A DNA stretch of 64,000 bases. Source: an uncultured Bermanella sp. Lineage in GTDB: Bacteria > Pseudomonadota > Gammaproteobacteria > Pseudomonadales > Oceanobacteraceae. Shown one piece after another: positions 37,922 to 48,351 of this stretch; positions within the stretch are counted from its first letter, which is position 1, and each line of letters begins with the position of its first letter. Below the pieces are notes generated by a model that saw only the letters and a list, made by a program, of their open reading frames with translations, was not told the origin of the DNA and did no database searches. The stretch spans positions 1 to 64,000 of the forward strand of contig CAJXRF010000018.1 of the NCBI GenBank assembly GCA_913058575.1, read 5' to 3'. Both the position numbers and the translations under genes were made by a program.

Positions 37922-40171
37922 TTATACTTCTTCTTTACGCACCACTTCTATACTGGTGACATTCTGGAAACCTCTTGGTAGTTTATTACCTCTGCGGCCT
38001 CGCTCACCTTGATAGTGCTCTAAATCAGCAAACTTCATTTTTACATGACGCTTACCGGCATTCACCACTAGAACATCGCCCTCTTTCATCAATGAAATAC
38101 CAATGAGTTTTTCAGTACCTCCTGTGCCTAGGTTGAGTATTTTATTGCCTTTACCTTTTGACATAAGTGGTAAGTCGGCAGCAGGAAACGTTAATAAACG
38201 TCCTTCATCGCTTACTGCAATGACCCAGTCTTGTTTTTGATCGGCTAACTTCACTAATGGATGCAGTTTTTTATCATCGGGTTTATTTAATAGCGCTTTA
38301 CCATTTTTGTTTTTAGAAAGCATATCTTCAAACGTGGTAATAAAGCCATAGCCTGATTCGCTGGCCACTAGGTATTGGTCTTTATTGCTGCCCACCAACA
38401 TAGTTGCCAAAGTGGCACCCGCGGTTAAATTCACCGAACTGGTCACCGGTTCACCGTAACCTCTTGCCCCTGGCAGTCCGTGAATATTAATACTGTAGCT
38501 ACGCCCAGTACTGTCTAAGAACACCGCCTGCTGATTGGTCTTGGCATTGGCCTGAACTAAGAAAGCATCCCCTGACTTATAAGTCAGCGTATTACCATCT
38601 AGGTCATGACCTTTAGCGGCTCGAATCCAACCCTTCTCTGACAACACTACAGTCACAGGGTCAGCGCCCATTAAATCAGTTTCACTTAATGCTTGGCTTT
38701 CTTGACGAGTCACAATTGGGCTGCGGCGTTCATCACCATAGGCTTCGGCATCGGCGGTGATTTCTTTTTTCACCAAGGTTTTCATGCGACGCTCACTGCC
38801 TAGAATCTTTTCAAGCTGATCACGTTCCTTGGCAAGCTCATCTTGCTCGCCACGAATTCGCATTTCTTCAAGTTTGGCTAAGTGGCGTAACTTTAATTCC
38901 AGTACTGATTCAGCTTGGATATCAGTCAAGCCAAAGCGTTTAATTAATTCTTGCTTGGGTTCTTCTTCGTGACGAATAATTTCAATCACTTCGTCAATGT
39001 TTAAAAACGCTACCAATAAACCATCAAGAATATGTAAACGCGCCAAAACCTTTTCTAAACGATGTTGTAGGCGACGACGTACAGTATTGGTTCGATACTC
39101 CAGCCATTCGCTAACAATGTCGGATAGGCTCTTCACTTGAGGTAAGCCGTTAATACCGATCATGTTCATATTAATGCGATAGTTTTTCTCAAGATCGGTG
39201 GTGGCAAATAAATGATTCATTAATTGCTTAACATCTACACGATTCGATTTTGGTACGATCACCAAACGCGTAGGGTTTTCATGATCCGATTCATCACGTA
39301 AATCCGCCACCATGGGCAGCTTCTTTTTATTCATTTGATCGGCAATTTGTTCAAGTACTTTGTTACCTGAACATTGATGAGGTAAATCGGTAATGACCAC
39401 ATCACCATCTTCCATTTCATAAATGGCACGCATTTTTACACTACCACGGCCGGTTTCATACATCTTTTGGATGTCGGCTTTTGGGGTAATGATTTCAGCG
39501 TGAGTGGGGTAATCTGGCCCTGCTACAAATTGGGTTAAATCTTGTGTGGTGGCTTTAGGGTTATCCAATACATGAATACACGCATTGGCCACTTCACGTA
39601 AATTATGAGGGGGAATATCGGTGGCCATACCCACCGCAATACCTGTTGTGCCATTTAACAAAATATTTGGTAAACGGGCAGGAAGGGTAATGGGTTCTTG
39701 TAACGAGCCATCAAAGTTAGGTTGCCAATCTACCGTGCCCTGACCTAATTCGCTTAATAATACATCGGCATATTTGGTTAATTTACTTTCGGTATAACGC
39801 ATGGCGGCAAATGATTTAGGGTCATCTTGTGAGCCCCAGTTACCTTGGCCATCCACCAGCGGATAGCGGTACGAAAACGGTTGGGCCATTAACACCATGG
39901 CTTCATAACAAGCACTGTCCCCATGGGGGTGAAACTTACCCAGTACATCACCCACGGTACGAGCCGACTTTTTATATTTTGCGCCGGCCTTTAAACCAAG
40001 TTCGCTCATGGCGTAAGTAATACGACGCTGAACAGGTTTTAAACCATCTCCCACATGAGGCAAGGCTCGGTCCATGATCACGTACATAGAATAATTTAAG
40101 TAGGCGCTTTCGGTATAATCTTTTAGGGTCTGACGCTCTATGCCGTCTTCACCTATTACAATTTCATTCAT
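37922..40171 (-). CDS. parC: ParC, topoisomerase IV subunit A
   Basis: 749 residues. The catalytic Tyr126 is in [10 protein letters not shown]. The quinolone-resistance region [12 protein letters not shown] has Ser86 and Glu90, the residues of fluoroquinolone-sensitive E. coli ParC (S80/E84 there), so no classical resistance change is seen. The C-terminal half is the beta-pinwheel DNA-wrapping domain. It decatenates daughter chromosomes with ParE. AGGAGA ribosome site; 75 bases after parE. Confidence 0.98.
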   Translation of the reverse strand: MNEIVIGEDGIERQTLKDYTESAYLNYSMYVIMDRALPHVGDGLKPVQRRITYAMSELGLKAGAKYKKSARTVGDVLGKFHPHGDSACYEAMVLMAQPFSYRYPLVDGQGNWGSQDDPKSFAAMRYTESKLTKYADVLLSELGQGTVDWQPNFDGSLQEPITLPARLPNILLNGTTGIAVGMATDIPPHNLREVANACIHVLDNPKATTQDLTQFVAGPDYPTHAEIITPKADIQKMYETGRGSVKMRAIYEMEDGDVVITDLPHQCSGNKVLEQIADQMNKKKLPMVADLRDESDHENPTRLVIVPKSNRVDVKQLMNHLFATTDLEKNYRINMNMIGINGLPQVKSLSDIVSEWLEYRTNTVRRRLQHRLEKVLARLHILDGLLVAFLNIDEVIEIIRHEEEPKQELIKRFGLTDIQAESVLELKLRHLAKLEEMRIRGEQDELAKERDQLEKILGSERRMKTLVKKEITADAEAYGDERRSPIVTRQESQALSETDLMGADPVTVVLSEKGWIRAAKGHDLDGNTLTYKSGDAFLVQANAKTNQQAVFLDSTGRSYSINIHGLPGARGYGEPVTSSVNLTAGATLATMLVGSNKDQYLVASESGYGFITTFEDMLSKNKNGKALLNKPDDKKLHPLVKLADQKQDWVIAVSDEGRLLTFPAADLPLMSKGKGNKILNLGTGGTEKLIGISLMKEGDVLVVNAGKRHVKMKFADLEHYQGERGRRGNKLPRGFQNVTSIEVVRKEEV

Positions 40172-40246
40172 TCTTTTTAATTCTCCTAGCCAGAAATGAC
40201 GTGCTAGTATTTTTAAATTTTATTTAGTTTTATAAAGGTAAATACA

Positions 40247-42139
40247 CTAGTTTAATTCAACTAGGTTGCCCTTCTCTTCTAGCCAGACTTTTCGATCGCT
40301 AGCGCGCTTTTTAGAAAGCAGCATGTCCATCACTTCATCAGTGCCATCTTCAGCCTCTAATGACAACTGCACTAAACGACGAGTATCTGGGTCCATGGTG
40401 GTTTCCCGTAGTTGCAACGGGTTCATCTCACCCAATCCTTTAAAGCGCTGCACACCCACTTTGCCGCGTTTCTTTTCGGCTTTAATTCTGTCCAGTACCC
40501 CTTGGCGCTCGGCTTCATCCAGTGCGTAATAAACATCTTTGCCCACGTCAATTCTGTAAAGCGGTGGCATGGCCACATAGACATGCCCTTGTTCGACTAA
40601 CGGGCGGAAGTGTTTAACAAATAAGGCACACAATAACGTGGCAATGTGTAAGCCATCGCTATCGGCATCGGCTAGAATACAAACTTTTCCGTAACGCAAT
40701 GCACTTAAATCATCACAAGCAGGGTCAATTCCTAGCGCCACAGAAATATCGTGAATCTCTTGGGAAGCCAATACTTCGCCTGAATCCACTTCCCAACTGT
40801 TTAGGATTTTTCCGCGCAACGGCATGATGGCTTGAAACTCACGAGAGCGAGCTTGCTTGGCAGAGCCACCAGCTGAATCCCCTTCCACTAAAAATATTTC
40901 AGAATATTTAGGGTCATTAGTAGAGCAGTCGGCTAACTTACCGGGTAATGCAGGACCTTGAGTGACTTTTTTACGCACCACTTTTTTAGCACTGCGCATT
41001 CTACTTTGCGCATTGCTGATAACCATCTCGGCCACTTGCTCGCCAAGAGCCGAATGCTCGTTTAACCATAAACTAAAACTGTCTTTAACCACGCCACCAA
41101 CAAAGGCGGCTGCTTCACGGCTAGATAAACGCTCTTTGGTTTGCCCAGAGAATTGTGCGTCGGCCATTTTAGTCGACAATACAAACGCCACCTTGTCCCA
41201 CACGTCATCAGGGGCTAACTTAACACCCCGTGGTAATAGGTTTCGAAATTCACAAAATTCACGAAGCGCTTCTAATAAACCTGTGCGCAGCCCATTAACG
41301 TGAGTACCACCTTGTGCGGTGGGAATAAGGTTAACGTAGCTTTCCATTAGCTGCTCGCCACCTTCAGGCAGCCATTGCACCGCCCAATCAACGGCTTCTT
41401 TTTCCCCTTGCATTGAACCCACAAAAGGATCTTTAGGTAATACTTCAAAGCCTTGCGTAGCAGTGGTTAAGTAATCCACCAAACCGTCTTCATAAAACCA
41501 AGTTTGGTTATCTTCAGTATTACCGTGATTAATAAACTCAATGGTTAGCGCTGGGCACAAAACGGCCTTGGCACGCAATACATGCTTTAAACGCAAAACC
41601 GAGAATTTAGGGCTGTCAAAATATTTAGGGTCGGGTGCGAAACGTACCGTGGTGCCAGTGTCTTTTTTACGCTTAGTATCTCCCACCTCTTTAAGCTCAG
41701 AGGCTTTCTCACCATCCTTAAAGGAAATGTGTGAAATCTTGCCGCCCCGTTGCACGCTAACCTCTAAATCAAGAGACAAAGCGTTCACCACCGAAATACC
41801 CACCCCGTGCAAACCACCACTAAACTGGTAATTGTCGTTGGTAAATTTACCGCCCGAGTGAAGCTTGGTCAGAATAAGTTCGATCCCCGACACCCCATGT
41901 TCAGGGTGTATGTCTGTGGGCATCCCTCGACCGTTATCGGTCACCGACAAAGACTGATCGCCAAATAGCTCAACGGTTATGTGATTACAGTGGCCCGCTA
42001 GCGCTTCATCTACCGAGTTATCGATGACTTCCTGAGCTAAATGGTTAGGCCGTGTTGTTTCGGTATACATGCCCGGGCGTTTACGAACCGGGTCTAGACC
42101 ACTTAAAACCTCAATGGAGGATGCTGTATAGTTGCTCAT
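40247..42139 (-). CDS. parE: ParE, topoisomerase IV subunit B
   Basis: 630 residues. The GHKL ATPase has EVIDNSVDEAL, DNGRGMP and GGLHGVGISVVNALS. The transducer and the TOPRIM domain follow, with EGDSAGGSA, PLRGKILNSWE and ILADADSDGLHI. RFKGLGEMNP is near the end. Length and motifs fit ParE better than GyrB, which is longer. The order yqiA-parE-parC is conserved in gammaproteobacteria. Confidence 0.98.
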   Translation of the reverse strand: MSNYTASSIEVLSGLDPVRKRPGMYTETTRPNHLAQEVIDNSVDEALAGHCNHITVELFGDQSLSVTDNGRGMPTDIHPEHGVSGIELILTKLHSGGKFTNDNYQFSGGLHGVGISVVNALSLDLEVSVQRGGKISHISFKDGEKASELKEVGDTKRKKDTGTTVRFAPDPKYFDSPKFSVLRLKHVLRAKAVLCPALTIEFINHGNTEDNQTWFYEDGLVDYLTTATQGFEVLPKDPFVGSMQGEKEAVDWAVQWLPEGGEQLMESYVNLIPTAQGGTHVNGLRTGLLEALREFCEFRNLLPRGVKLAPDDVWDKVAFVLSTKMADAQFSGQTKERLSSREAAAFVGGVVKDSFSLWLNEHSALGEQVAEMVISNAQSRMRSAKKVVRKKVTQGPALPGKLADCSTNDPKYSEIFLVEGDSAGGSAKQARSREFQAIMPLRGKILNSWEVDSGEVLASQEIHDISVALGIDPACDDLSALRYGKVCILADADSDGLHIATLLCALFVKHFRPLVEQGHVYVAMPPLYRIDVGKDVYYALDEAERQGVLDRIKAEKKRGKVGVQRFKGLGEMNPLQLRETTMDPDTRRLVQLSLEAEDGTDEVMDMLLSKKRASDRKVWLEEKGNLVELN

Positions 42140-42279
42140 ACTCTTATTGGTACTCTATTACGCCCATAGACGGACGGTATCCTAAATTTATTTGAAACTT
42201 TATTTAGCAGCGCCCTAATTGGGGCACTCCTAATCACTTAATTTGTCTGGAAGCTATGTTCTTTAATATAACGACTGGC

Positions 42280-42882
42280 TTAATAAGCCACTTTTGCAAA
42301 ATTCATAATGCTAGGTATACGTTGAGGGTAATTCACAAAGCCGTGATCGCCACCAAATTCAATAATACAGGGGCTGTTACGGTATTTAGTGGTGGCTTGG
42401 CGGTAATCCAAGGACTCATCATGGGTCTGACATAACAGCAAATGATGCTTGGGGTAACGCAAGGGTTCAACCTCAAATGATTTTAGCTCATCAATGAATT
42501 CTTGAGTCACCATAAATGTTTCATCATTATGGTAATTTTTATTCTCCCCTAAGTAGTCCACAAGCAGCTCGTAAGGTTTCACAGCAGGGTTAATGACCAC
42601 TGCCTTACCGCCAAAGTGTTCGGCTAAGTAAGTGGCGTAATAGCCCCCTAAACTGCTGCCAATAACCAATACATTCTCAAGGCCCACTTCATCAATCAAT
42701 TGCTCATATAAGAATTGAGCTTCATCGATGGCTCGGGCCGGTTGTGGTGATAACTGCGGAATATGCAGGTTTTGGCTCACGTCTTCTTCAGCAAAATACG
42801 CTAAGGTCTGCTGGGCTTTGGTGGAAGCCGGCGAGCTTTTAAAGCCATGTAAATACAGGCAGCGCAGTTGTTGGGGAATCAT
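42280..42882 (-). CDS. yqiA: YqiA-type alpha/beta-hydrolase esterase (UPF0227)
   Basis: 200 residues. LYLHGFKSSPAS begins the fold; the nucleophile is Ser77 in GSSLGGYYA; Asp in QTHDESLDYRQA and His in GGDHGF complete a triad. E. coli YqiA is an esterase with preference for short acyl esters; the natural substrate is unknown. It lies between tolC and parE, on the same strand as parE. Confidence 0.92.
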   Translation of the reverse strand: MIPQQLRCLYLHGFKSSPASTKAQQTLAYFAEEDVSQNLHIPQLSPQPARAIDEAQFLYEQLIDEVGLENVLVIGSSLGGYYATYLAEHFGGKAVVINPAVKPYELLVDYLGENKNYHNDETFMVTQEFIDELKSFEVEPLRYPKHHLLLCQTHDESLDYRQATTKYRNSPCIIEFGGDHGFVNYPQRIPSIMNFAKVAY

Positions 42883-43055
42883 GGTGAGTCGTTATTCTTA
42901 TGGTGATATTTTTCGCTAGCATACCCAATGCTGGCTTAAATCTGCAATAGACAGGGTAAAATTTGCTGATTACATCTAAAAATAATGCGCTTTTGCACTA
43001 AGCGTTATGGGGAGTGGAGGCTTTAAATTACAAGCTAGGGGTGAGGATAGAAGGG

Positions 43056-43089
43056 ATATCCCGCGGTGAACAAGTTCACGGCGGGATAT
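43056..43089 (-). terminator. hairpin downstream of tolC
   Basis: Arms ATATCCCGCGGTGAAC (43056-43071) and GTTCACGGCGGGATAT (43074-43089) pair with one mismatch and a very short loop. It lies 7 bases after the tolC stop on the minus strand. The T-rich tail is weak (CTTCTATCC). Confidence 0.65.
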
Positions 43090-43095
43090 GAATCG

Positions 43096-44421
43096 TTACT
43101 TAACCAGTAACCAGCTGTTTATTTCTTCAATATCGCCAGAAGACAGTTCGCCCACCGCTTGACGGAATTTCAATAGATTTATTACATAGTCAAATCGGGC
43201 ATAAGCGTAGTTTTGCTGAGCGGTGAATACTGAAGTTTGTGCGTCTAATACTTCTACAATGTTACGTGTGCCCACTTCATAACCGGTTTGCGTGGCTTCC
43301 ATGGCGCTCTTAGCAGAGGTCATTCCCTGATCACGAGCCTTGATACGAGCTACGTCTGCTTGAAGCTGACGGTATAATGAACGAACGCTTAAGCTTGCTT
43401 GTCTTTGGGTTAACTCTAGCTGTTGTTCTGCTGCTTGGCGTTGATAATAAGCCTGCTTTTGACCTGCCCAAGTTGAGCCACCGGCGTACAAAGGCATGCT
43501 TAATTGAACACCTACATAGGTGCTTGTTAACTCTTCACCTGAATTACTAGCGTCATTATCTGAAATAGTGTGAACACCCACTAAATTAACACTAGGTAAA
43601 TGCTCAGCCTTTTTAGAGTTGTGATTTTGTTTAGCGCTTAAACCACTTTTCTCAGCGATTAATACATCTAGGTTCTGTGCGAGTGCCTTTTGCTCCCAAA
43701 GACTACGATCAGCAGGTATAGGCCCTAATAAAGGAATTTCATCTTTTAATGGGTTAATACGATCGTATCTTGTACCTGTTAATACCGCTAAAGACTCATA
43801 AGCAATATCGAGCTGTGTTTCAGATTCGATCAAACCCACTGTGGCATTGTCATAAACAGACTGCGCTTCGTGTACATCGGTAATGGCTATCAAACCCACC
43901 TTGAAGCGTTGTTGGGTTTGCTCTAATTGGCGTTTAACGGCTGTTTCAGTAGCTTTGGCAGAAGCAAGTGTGGCATTTGCACGTAATACATCGAAATACG
44001 CTTCGGCTGCACGTACCACCATACTTTGTTCAGCTTTACGCAGTTCAAACACAGAGCTATCAGTCGTAGCACTGGCCGCGGCATAGCTGTACCAGGTAGA
44101 CGGAGCAAATAATGGTTGGACTAGAGTTATGTCATAAGATGTCTTATCGAACGTGCCATCGGTATCTTGTAAAGCGCCATTATCAAGTCTAACCACAGCG
44201 TCTTTGGTCTTGGTTTCACTCACTTCAGCATTCAAAGTAATGGTCGGTAAAACCGCGTTTCCAGCAGCCCCTTGCGTTTCAGCATTGGCGCGAGCTGCTG
44301 CTAATTCTGCAGCCAACTGAGGGTCATTAGTAACCGCTTGTTCAAAGACACTTTTAAGATCGGTGGCCTGCGAGGTGACTGCTGTGGCAAGTGTTATAAA
44401 GGCTAATGCCAGTTTCTTCAT
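43096..44421 (-). CDS. tolC: TolC-family outer-membrane channel
   Basis: 441 residues with a Sec signal peptide (cleavage near ATSQA, residue 19). Two repeats of the TolC barrel/alpha-tunnel fold are present, with LVQPLF in the first half, YVGVQLSMPLYAGGSTWAGQ in the second and VGTRNIVEVLDAQTSVF near the end. It forms the outer exit duct for multidrug and type I export systems. The neighbourhood (nudF-yqiB-cpdA divergent, parE/yqiA nearby) is that of E. coli tolC, which supports orthology. Confidence 0.95.
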   Translation of the reverse strand: MKKLALAFITLATAVTSQATDLKSVFEQAVTNDPQLAAELAAARANAETQGAAGNAVLPTITLNAEVSETKTKDAVVRLDNGALQDTDGTFDKTSYDITLVQPLFAPSTWYSYAAASATTDSSVFELRKAEQSMVVRAAEAYFDVLRANATLASAKATETAVKRQLEQTQQRFKVGLIAITDVHEAQSVYDNATVGLIESETQLDIAYESLAVLTGTRYDRINPLKDEIPLLGPIPADRSLWEQKALAQNLDVLIAEKSGLSAKQNHNSKKAEHLPSVNLVGVHTISDNDASNSGEELTSTYVGVQLSMPLYAGGSTWAGQKQAYYQRQAAEQQLELTQRQASLSVRSLYRQLQADVARIKARDQGMTSAKSAMEATQTGYEVGTRNIVEVLDAQTSVFTAQQNYAYARFDYVINLLKFRQAVGELSSGDIEEINSWLLVK

Positions 44422-44564
44422 TGTTGCACCCTACATATAATTTTTAAGTTGCACGGATTCTAAACTCTTAATGTCTGCCTTGGAACCTTTACACACGTAA
44501 AGTCCCCTTCAACTTATTGTTTCATTAATAGATATAAACGGCCAAGAAGCTTAGAATTAGTTCC

Positions 44565-45182
44565 ATGATGAAAGCCAGTTTTGATAAACGTCACGTAGAA
44601 ATTATTGAAAAAGCACCCTGCTACCAGGGGTTTTTTACTTTGTCCAAGTTTAAGGTTAAACATAAATTGTTTAACGGCAGCTGGGGAAGCGAGATACAGC
44701 GCGAGCTGTTTGAGCGCGGTGAAGCCGCCGCTGTGTTGCTATACGACCCTAAGCTCGACATGGTGGTGCTAACGGAGCAATTTAGAGTAGGCGCCCTTAA
44801 TGAAGCCAGCCCTTGGATTTATGAACTGGTGGCCGGCATGATTGAAGAAGGGGAAACCCCTGAAGAGGTGGCCATTCGCGAAACCCAAGAAGAAAGTGGC
44901 GCCTACATTCAAGAACTCACTCCCATTTGCCAGTATTTGGTGAGCCCGGGGGGAACCGATGAAAAAATCCATTTGTTTATGGCCATGCTCGACAGCACTC
45001 AAGTGAATGGCATTCATGGTTTAGCCAGCGAAGGGGAAGATATTCGCGTGCATAAGGTCAGCAGCCAAGATGCCTTTGAAGCGGTAAGATGTGGCAAAAT
45101 TAACAACGCCGCCACCATAATTGCTCTACAGTGGCTAGAGTTAAACTTTAAGTCAGTACACAGCGCCATTGAAAACCCATAA
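44565..45182 (+). CDS. nudF: NudF, ADP-ribose pyrophosphatase
   Basis: 205 residues. The Nudix box spans about residues 91-113 (GMIEEGETPEEVAIRETQEE and on), with the pattern GX5EX7REUXEEXGU. A Pro in LVSPGGTDEK about 15 residues after the box is typical of ADP-ribose pyrophosphatases. It hydrolyses ADP-ribose to AMP and ribose-5-phosphate. Two adjacent ATGs could be used (44565 or 44568). First of nudF-yqiB-cpdA, divergent from tolC. Confidence 0.94.
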   Translation: MMKASFDKRHVEIIEKAPCYQGFFTLSKFKVKHKLFNGSWGSEIQRELFERGEAAAVLLYDPKLDMVVLTEQFRVGALNEASPWIYELVAGMIEEGETPEEVAIRETQEESGAYIQELTPICQYLVSPGGTDEKIHLFMAMLDSTQVNGIHGLASEGEDIRVHKVSSQDAFEAVRCGKINNAATIIALQWLELNFKSVHSAIENP

Positions 45183-45225
45183 ATGCACCGTAAAGCATTG
45201 AACTCTTAACTCCATATGGAAAAAC

Positions 45226-45717
45226 ATGCATAAGAAACGCAAGTCTTATGTCCCCAATCTTAAAAGTTTGGCGGCCATATGCGAGAGCAACTACGTATTG
45301 CTGCTTAAACTGCTTCCTGAAATGGACACAGGTGACAGCCGCGAATTTACCATTAATGGCGGTGAGAACCACGCCACTCGTATTCGCCTAAGTGTCAGTG
45401 AGCAATTCAAATACACCCTGAGCATTAACGTTGAACAGGTCTCTCACCTAAATGATTTTTTAAGCCCTCCCACAATGGTGGTGCGTATGTATCAAGATGT
45501 GCGCATGGCCGAAGTCATTAGTTTTGACAATAGCCATAGGTTTAATGGGGTTTATCATTACCCTAATCCACAAATGCGCATGCCCGATGAAAAGCATCAA
45601 ATTAACCACTTTTTACAAGACTGGTTAGAGCATTGTTTGCGTCATGGTGAAGCGGATATAGAGCTCAATTTTCATCCACACACACTAAAATGTGACGTTA
45701 GCACTGGAAGTGACTAA
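45226..45717 (+). CDS. yqiB: YqiB-like DUF1249 protein
   Basis: 163 residues. SYVPNLKSLAAICESNYVLLLKLLP and VRMYQDVRMAEVISFDNSHRFNGVYHYPNPQMRMPDEKHQ-type segments match DUF1249 (E. coli YqiB), which always sits between nudF and cpdA. It is a small cytoplasmic protein without known activity. A few conserved His and Asp residues near the C-terminus might be functional. Confidence 0.92.
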   Translation: MHKKRKSYVPNLKSLAAICESNYVLLLKLLPEMDTGDSREFTINGGENHATRIRLSVSEQFKYTLSINVEQVSHLNDFLSPPTMVVRMYQDVRMAEVISFDNSHRFNGVYHYPNPQMRMPDEKHQINHFLQDWLEHCLRHGEADIELNFHPHTLKCDVSTGSD

Positions 45718-45788
45718 GCTAGTAATTATATAGTAGGCGGAATTAGGCGCTGACCCCGCCCAAGGATGGGTTAGGATCCAAACTGAAC

Positions 45789-46571
45789 ATGCAAAGATTA
45801 ATACAAATTACAGACCCCCACTTGTTTGCGGATACCCAAGGAAAATTACTGGGTATGGAGACGCAGACCAGCCTTGATGCGGTTCTTAAGCGCATGCATG
45901 AGCAAGTGGCACAGTTTGATTTTTATTTATTAACTGGCGATTTAAGCCAGGACGGCTCTGTTGCTGCCTATCAGAGATTAAAGCAACAAATAGAAAAAGA
46001 CGGCAAACCCCAGTATTGGATTCCAGGTAATCACGATCATCGCGCTAATATGCTGCAAGTGGTGTCTGAACAGAAAGAAATGTCGCCTGTGATTAAAAAA
46101 GGCAAATGGCAAATCATCTTACTAGACAGCCAAATGCCCGGCAGTGTGGGCGGTAACTTTGCCCAATCTCAATTGGATATTCTTAAAAACGCCCTTGAAG
46201 CCGATTCCACCAGCCCCACCCTCATTACCATGCATCACCAGCCACGACCCATGGGCTGTAAATGGTTAGATAATCATTTAATTAAAAATAGCCAAGAATT
46301 CTTAAACATTATTAAGCAGTATAAAAATGTGAAAGTACTGTTATGGGGGCATGTTCATCAGGATACCAATGAACAAATTGACGGGGTGCACTATATGTCT
46401 ACGCCTTCTACTTGCGTTCAGTTTACTCCAAAATCAGATGACTTTGACATAGATAGCGAAGGGCCAGGCTACCGCTATTTAGAACTGCACGATGATGGCT
46501 CGGTACAAACTTCAGTAAGCCGCGTAAACGACGTAGACTTCCATATCGACTACAGCATCGGCGGCTACTAA
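45789..46571 (+). CDS. cpdA: CpdA, 3',5'-cyclic AMP phosphodiesterase
   Basis: 260-residue class III metallophosphoesterase. The metal-binding motifs are TDPHLFAD, TGDLSQDG, PGNHDHRAN, MHHQP and LWGHVHQD. It hydrolyses cAMP in the cytoplasm and so tunes CRP-dependent expression. Third gene of nudF-yqiB-cpdA; convergent with waaA. Confidence 0.95.
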   Translation: MQRLIQITDPHLFADTQGKLLGMETQTSLDAVLKRMHEQVAQFDFYLLTGDLSQDGSVAAYQRLKQQIEKDGKPQYWIPGNHDHRANMLQVVSEQKEMSPVIKKGKWQIILLDSQMPGSVGGNFAQSQLDILKNALEADSTSPTLITMHHQPRPMGCKWLDNHLIKNSQEFLNIIKQYKNVKVLLWGHVHQDTNEQIDGVHYMSTPSTCVQFTPKSDDFDIDSEGPGYRYLELHDDGSVQTSVSRVNDVDFHIDYSIGGY

Positions 46572-46643
46572 TTCTCTTTAGTCTGGCCGTAGCTCACACG
46601 ACTAGCCCCTTTCTAATTAAAACCTTTTTCTAAAATCGCTCCG

Positions 46644-47972
46644 CTAGGCTAATTGATGCTCGATTAATTCAAAGACCTTTTGCTTGGCGCCCATATTACT
46701 ATCCACCACCTGTTTTGCCTGTAAGCCTTTTTCAATAATCGTATTTTCGCTTAGTAACCAAGAGGATAATTCAGCTGACAATTCAGGCGCTTCCAGTGTC
46801 TTCAAGCCTCCTGCTTCTTCCAACTGCTGACAAATAAGCGCAAAGTTAAACTGACTTGGACCCATTAACACCGGCACTTTTAACGCGGCAGGCTCCAGCG
46901 GGTTATGACCGCCATTCTCCACAAAGCTTCCGCCCATAATGCACACATCACTAGCCGCTAAAAATTCCATAAGCTCCCCCATGGAATCAATCAACAATAC
47001 TTGGCAGGTATTTAAATTCACTTGATTGGTATTTATTAATTCAGAGCGCCGAACCAATTTTAATTCTTGATCAACAATAAGTTTGGCCACGCTATCAAAA
47101 CGCTCAGGATGTCTTGGTACCACAATTAATAACGGGTTTTGACTGAGCACTTCTTTTGGCAATTGATTAAAAGCGTTAAGAGCAATGATGTCTTCTCCTT
47201 GATGAGTACTGGCCACCATAATCACCTTACGCGCCGCTCCCCATTGCCCTCGCCATTCTTTGCCTTTCGCTAATAGCGATTCTTTAATCGTGATATCAAA
47301 CTTAATACTACCCGTCACCGCCATGTTACCCACAGGCATACCAAGCTTAATAAACCGCTGGCCATCGGTATCATTTTGCACCGCCAAGCAATCAATTTTC
47401 TTAAGCATTTGTGCACTGAGCTTAGCCAGCTTGCCATAGCCTTTAGCTGACTTTTCCGACAAACGAGCATTAGCCACCAACACTTTAGTACCATGATGAT
47501 GACAGCAATGAATTAAGTTGGGCCACAATTCTGTCTCAAGGATCACTAACAGTTCAGGGTTTAAACGTTTTAAAAAACCCTTTAAAAACCAAGGTAAGTC
47601 ATAAGGTAAATACACATGAAACACCCGCTTACCCAATTGCTCTTTAAAGCGTTTCACCACCTGTTCACTGCCAGTAGGCGTGGTGGTAGTGATGACGATG
47701 GCGCGACTTTCATGGGCCTGCATCACTTGTTCAATAAGAGGCAGCGCGGCAATGAATTCTCCCACCGAGACAGTATGAAACCAAATAGGGCCTTGCCCTT
47801 TGTTTACAGACTTCACAAATTGGGGCTTTTTGAAAACACCAAAACGCTCTAGCCAACGATCCCTATAAGCGGGTGCCTTACGAGCACGCATCATCAACCT
47901 AATTAAAATAAAGGGCAGTAAAAGTGTGAAAATAAGGCTGTAAATAAAACGGGCCATCAAGAATTCTGTCAT
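46644..47972 (-). CDS. waaA: WaaA (KdtA), Kdo transferase of lipid A
   Basis: About 442 residues from the ATG at 47972 (MTEFLMARFIYS); the open frame runs up to 48092 through the structured intergenic repeat and is judged non-coding there. The ATG at 47957 is also possible. An N-terminal TM helix is followed by the GT-B fold with FHTVSVGEFIAALPLI, ILETELWPNLI, NARLSEKSAKGY, VPRHPERF and ENGGHNPLEPAAL. It adds Kdo residues to lipid IVA at the inner membrane. It is divergent from hldE, another LPS gene. Confidence 0.94.
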   Translation of the reverse strand: MTEFLMARFIYSLIFTLLLPFILIRLMMRARKAPAYRDRWLERFGVFKKPQFVKSVNKGQGPIWFHTVSVGEFIAALPLIEQVMQAHESRAIVITTTTPTGSEQVVKRFKEQLGKRVFHVYLPYDLPWFLKGFLKRLNPELLVILETELWPNLIHCCHHHGTKVLVANARLSEKSAKGYGKLAKLSAQMLKKIDCLAVQNDTDGQRFIKLGMPVGNMAVTGSIKFDITIKESLLAKGKEWRGQWGAARKVIMVASTHQGEDIIALNAFNQLPKEVLSQNPLLIVVPRHPERFDSVAKLIVDQELKLVRRSELINTNQVNLNTCQVLLIDSMGELMEFLAASDVCIMGGSFVENGGHNPLEPAALKVPVLMGPSQFNFALICQQLEEAGGLKTLEAPELSAELSSWLLSENTIIEKGLQAKQVVDSNMGAKQKVFELIEHQLA

Positions 47973-48029
47973 GGTTAAAAAACACCGATTATATCCTAAG
48001 GGCAGCTCCATTGATTGATTACTTTCTCT

Positions 48030-48152
48030 GCGCAGCTCCAAGCATACAATGGCAAGGCCTGCTGCGAAGCGAAATGGTGGTTCCATTTTCAAGCAGCATA
48101 ACGCTGGCAGTGTGTGCTTGGAGCTGCGCCCTACGGGGCTTTAGGCCTTGCC
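48030..48152. repeat. nested inverted repeats in the waaA-hldE intergenic region
   Basis: The outer arms are GGCAAGGCCT (48051-48060) / AGGCCTTGCC (48143-48152) and GCGCAGCTCCAAGCA (48030-48044) / TGCTTGGAGCTGCGC (48115-48129). An inner hairpin is formed by GCTGC...AAATGG / CCATTT...GCAGC (48061-48097). The two long arm pairs interleave, so they cannot all form together and could be alternative folds. No gene was recognised in 47973-48351; divergent promoters of waaA and hldE must be here. It looks like a palindromic (MITE- or REP-like) element or a structured leader. Confidence 0.6.
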
Positions 48153-48351
48153 TAGATCCTGCATTGGTCTTCCTTGAAAGGCAGCGAGCATTTCATCGAA
48201 AGCCCGCTTTGGCTCTAAACAAGGCCCAAAGCCAGAGGCGCAAGCAATTAATAGAGCTGCCCTTTTCTACTCAATGCTTATAGGGATAATACGGCTGTGC
48301 TACCATGCCCTCCTTAAAAATTGATCTAATAAAAATCGGTGGTTTAATTTC

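Noticed and set aside
37922-40171. Fluoroquinolone resistance changes in ParC
   Set aside because: The quinolone-resistance region keeps Ser86 and Glu90, as in sensitive enzymes.
48011-48283. Plus-strand open frame of 90 codons in the waaA-hldE gap
   Set aside because: It runs through the interleaved inverted repeats and overlaps the spurious 5' extension of waaA; no domain or ribosome site.
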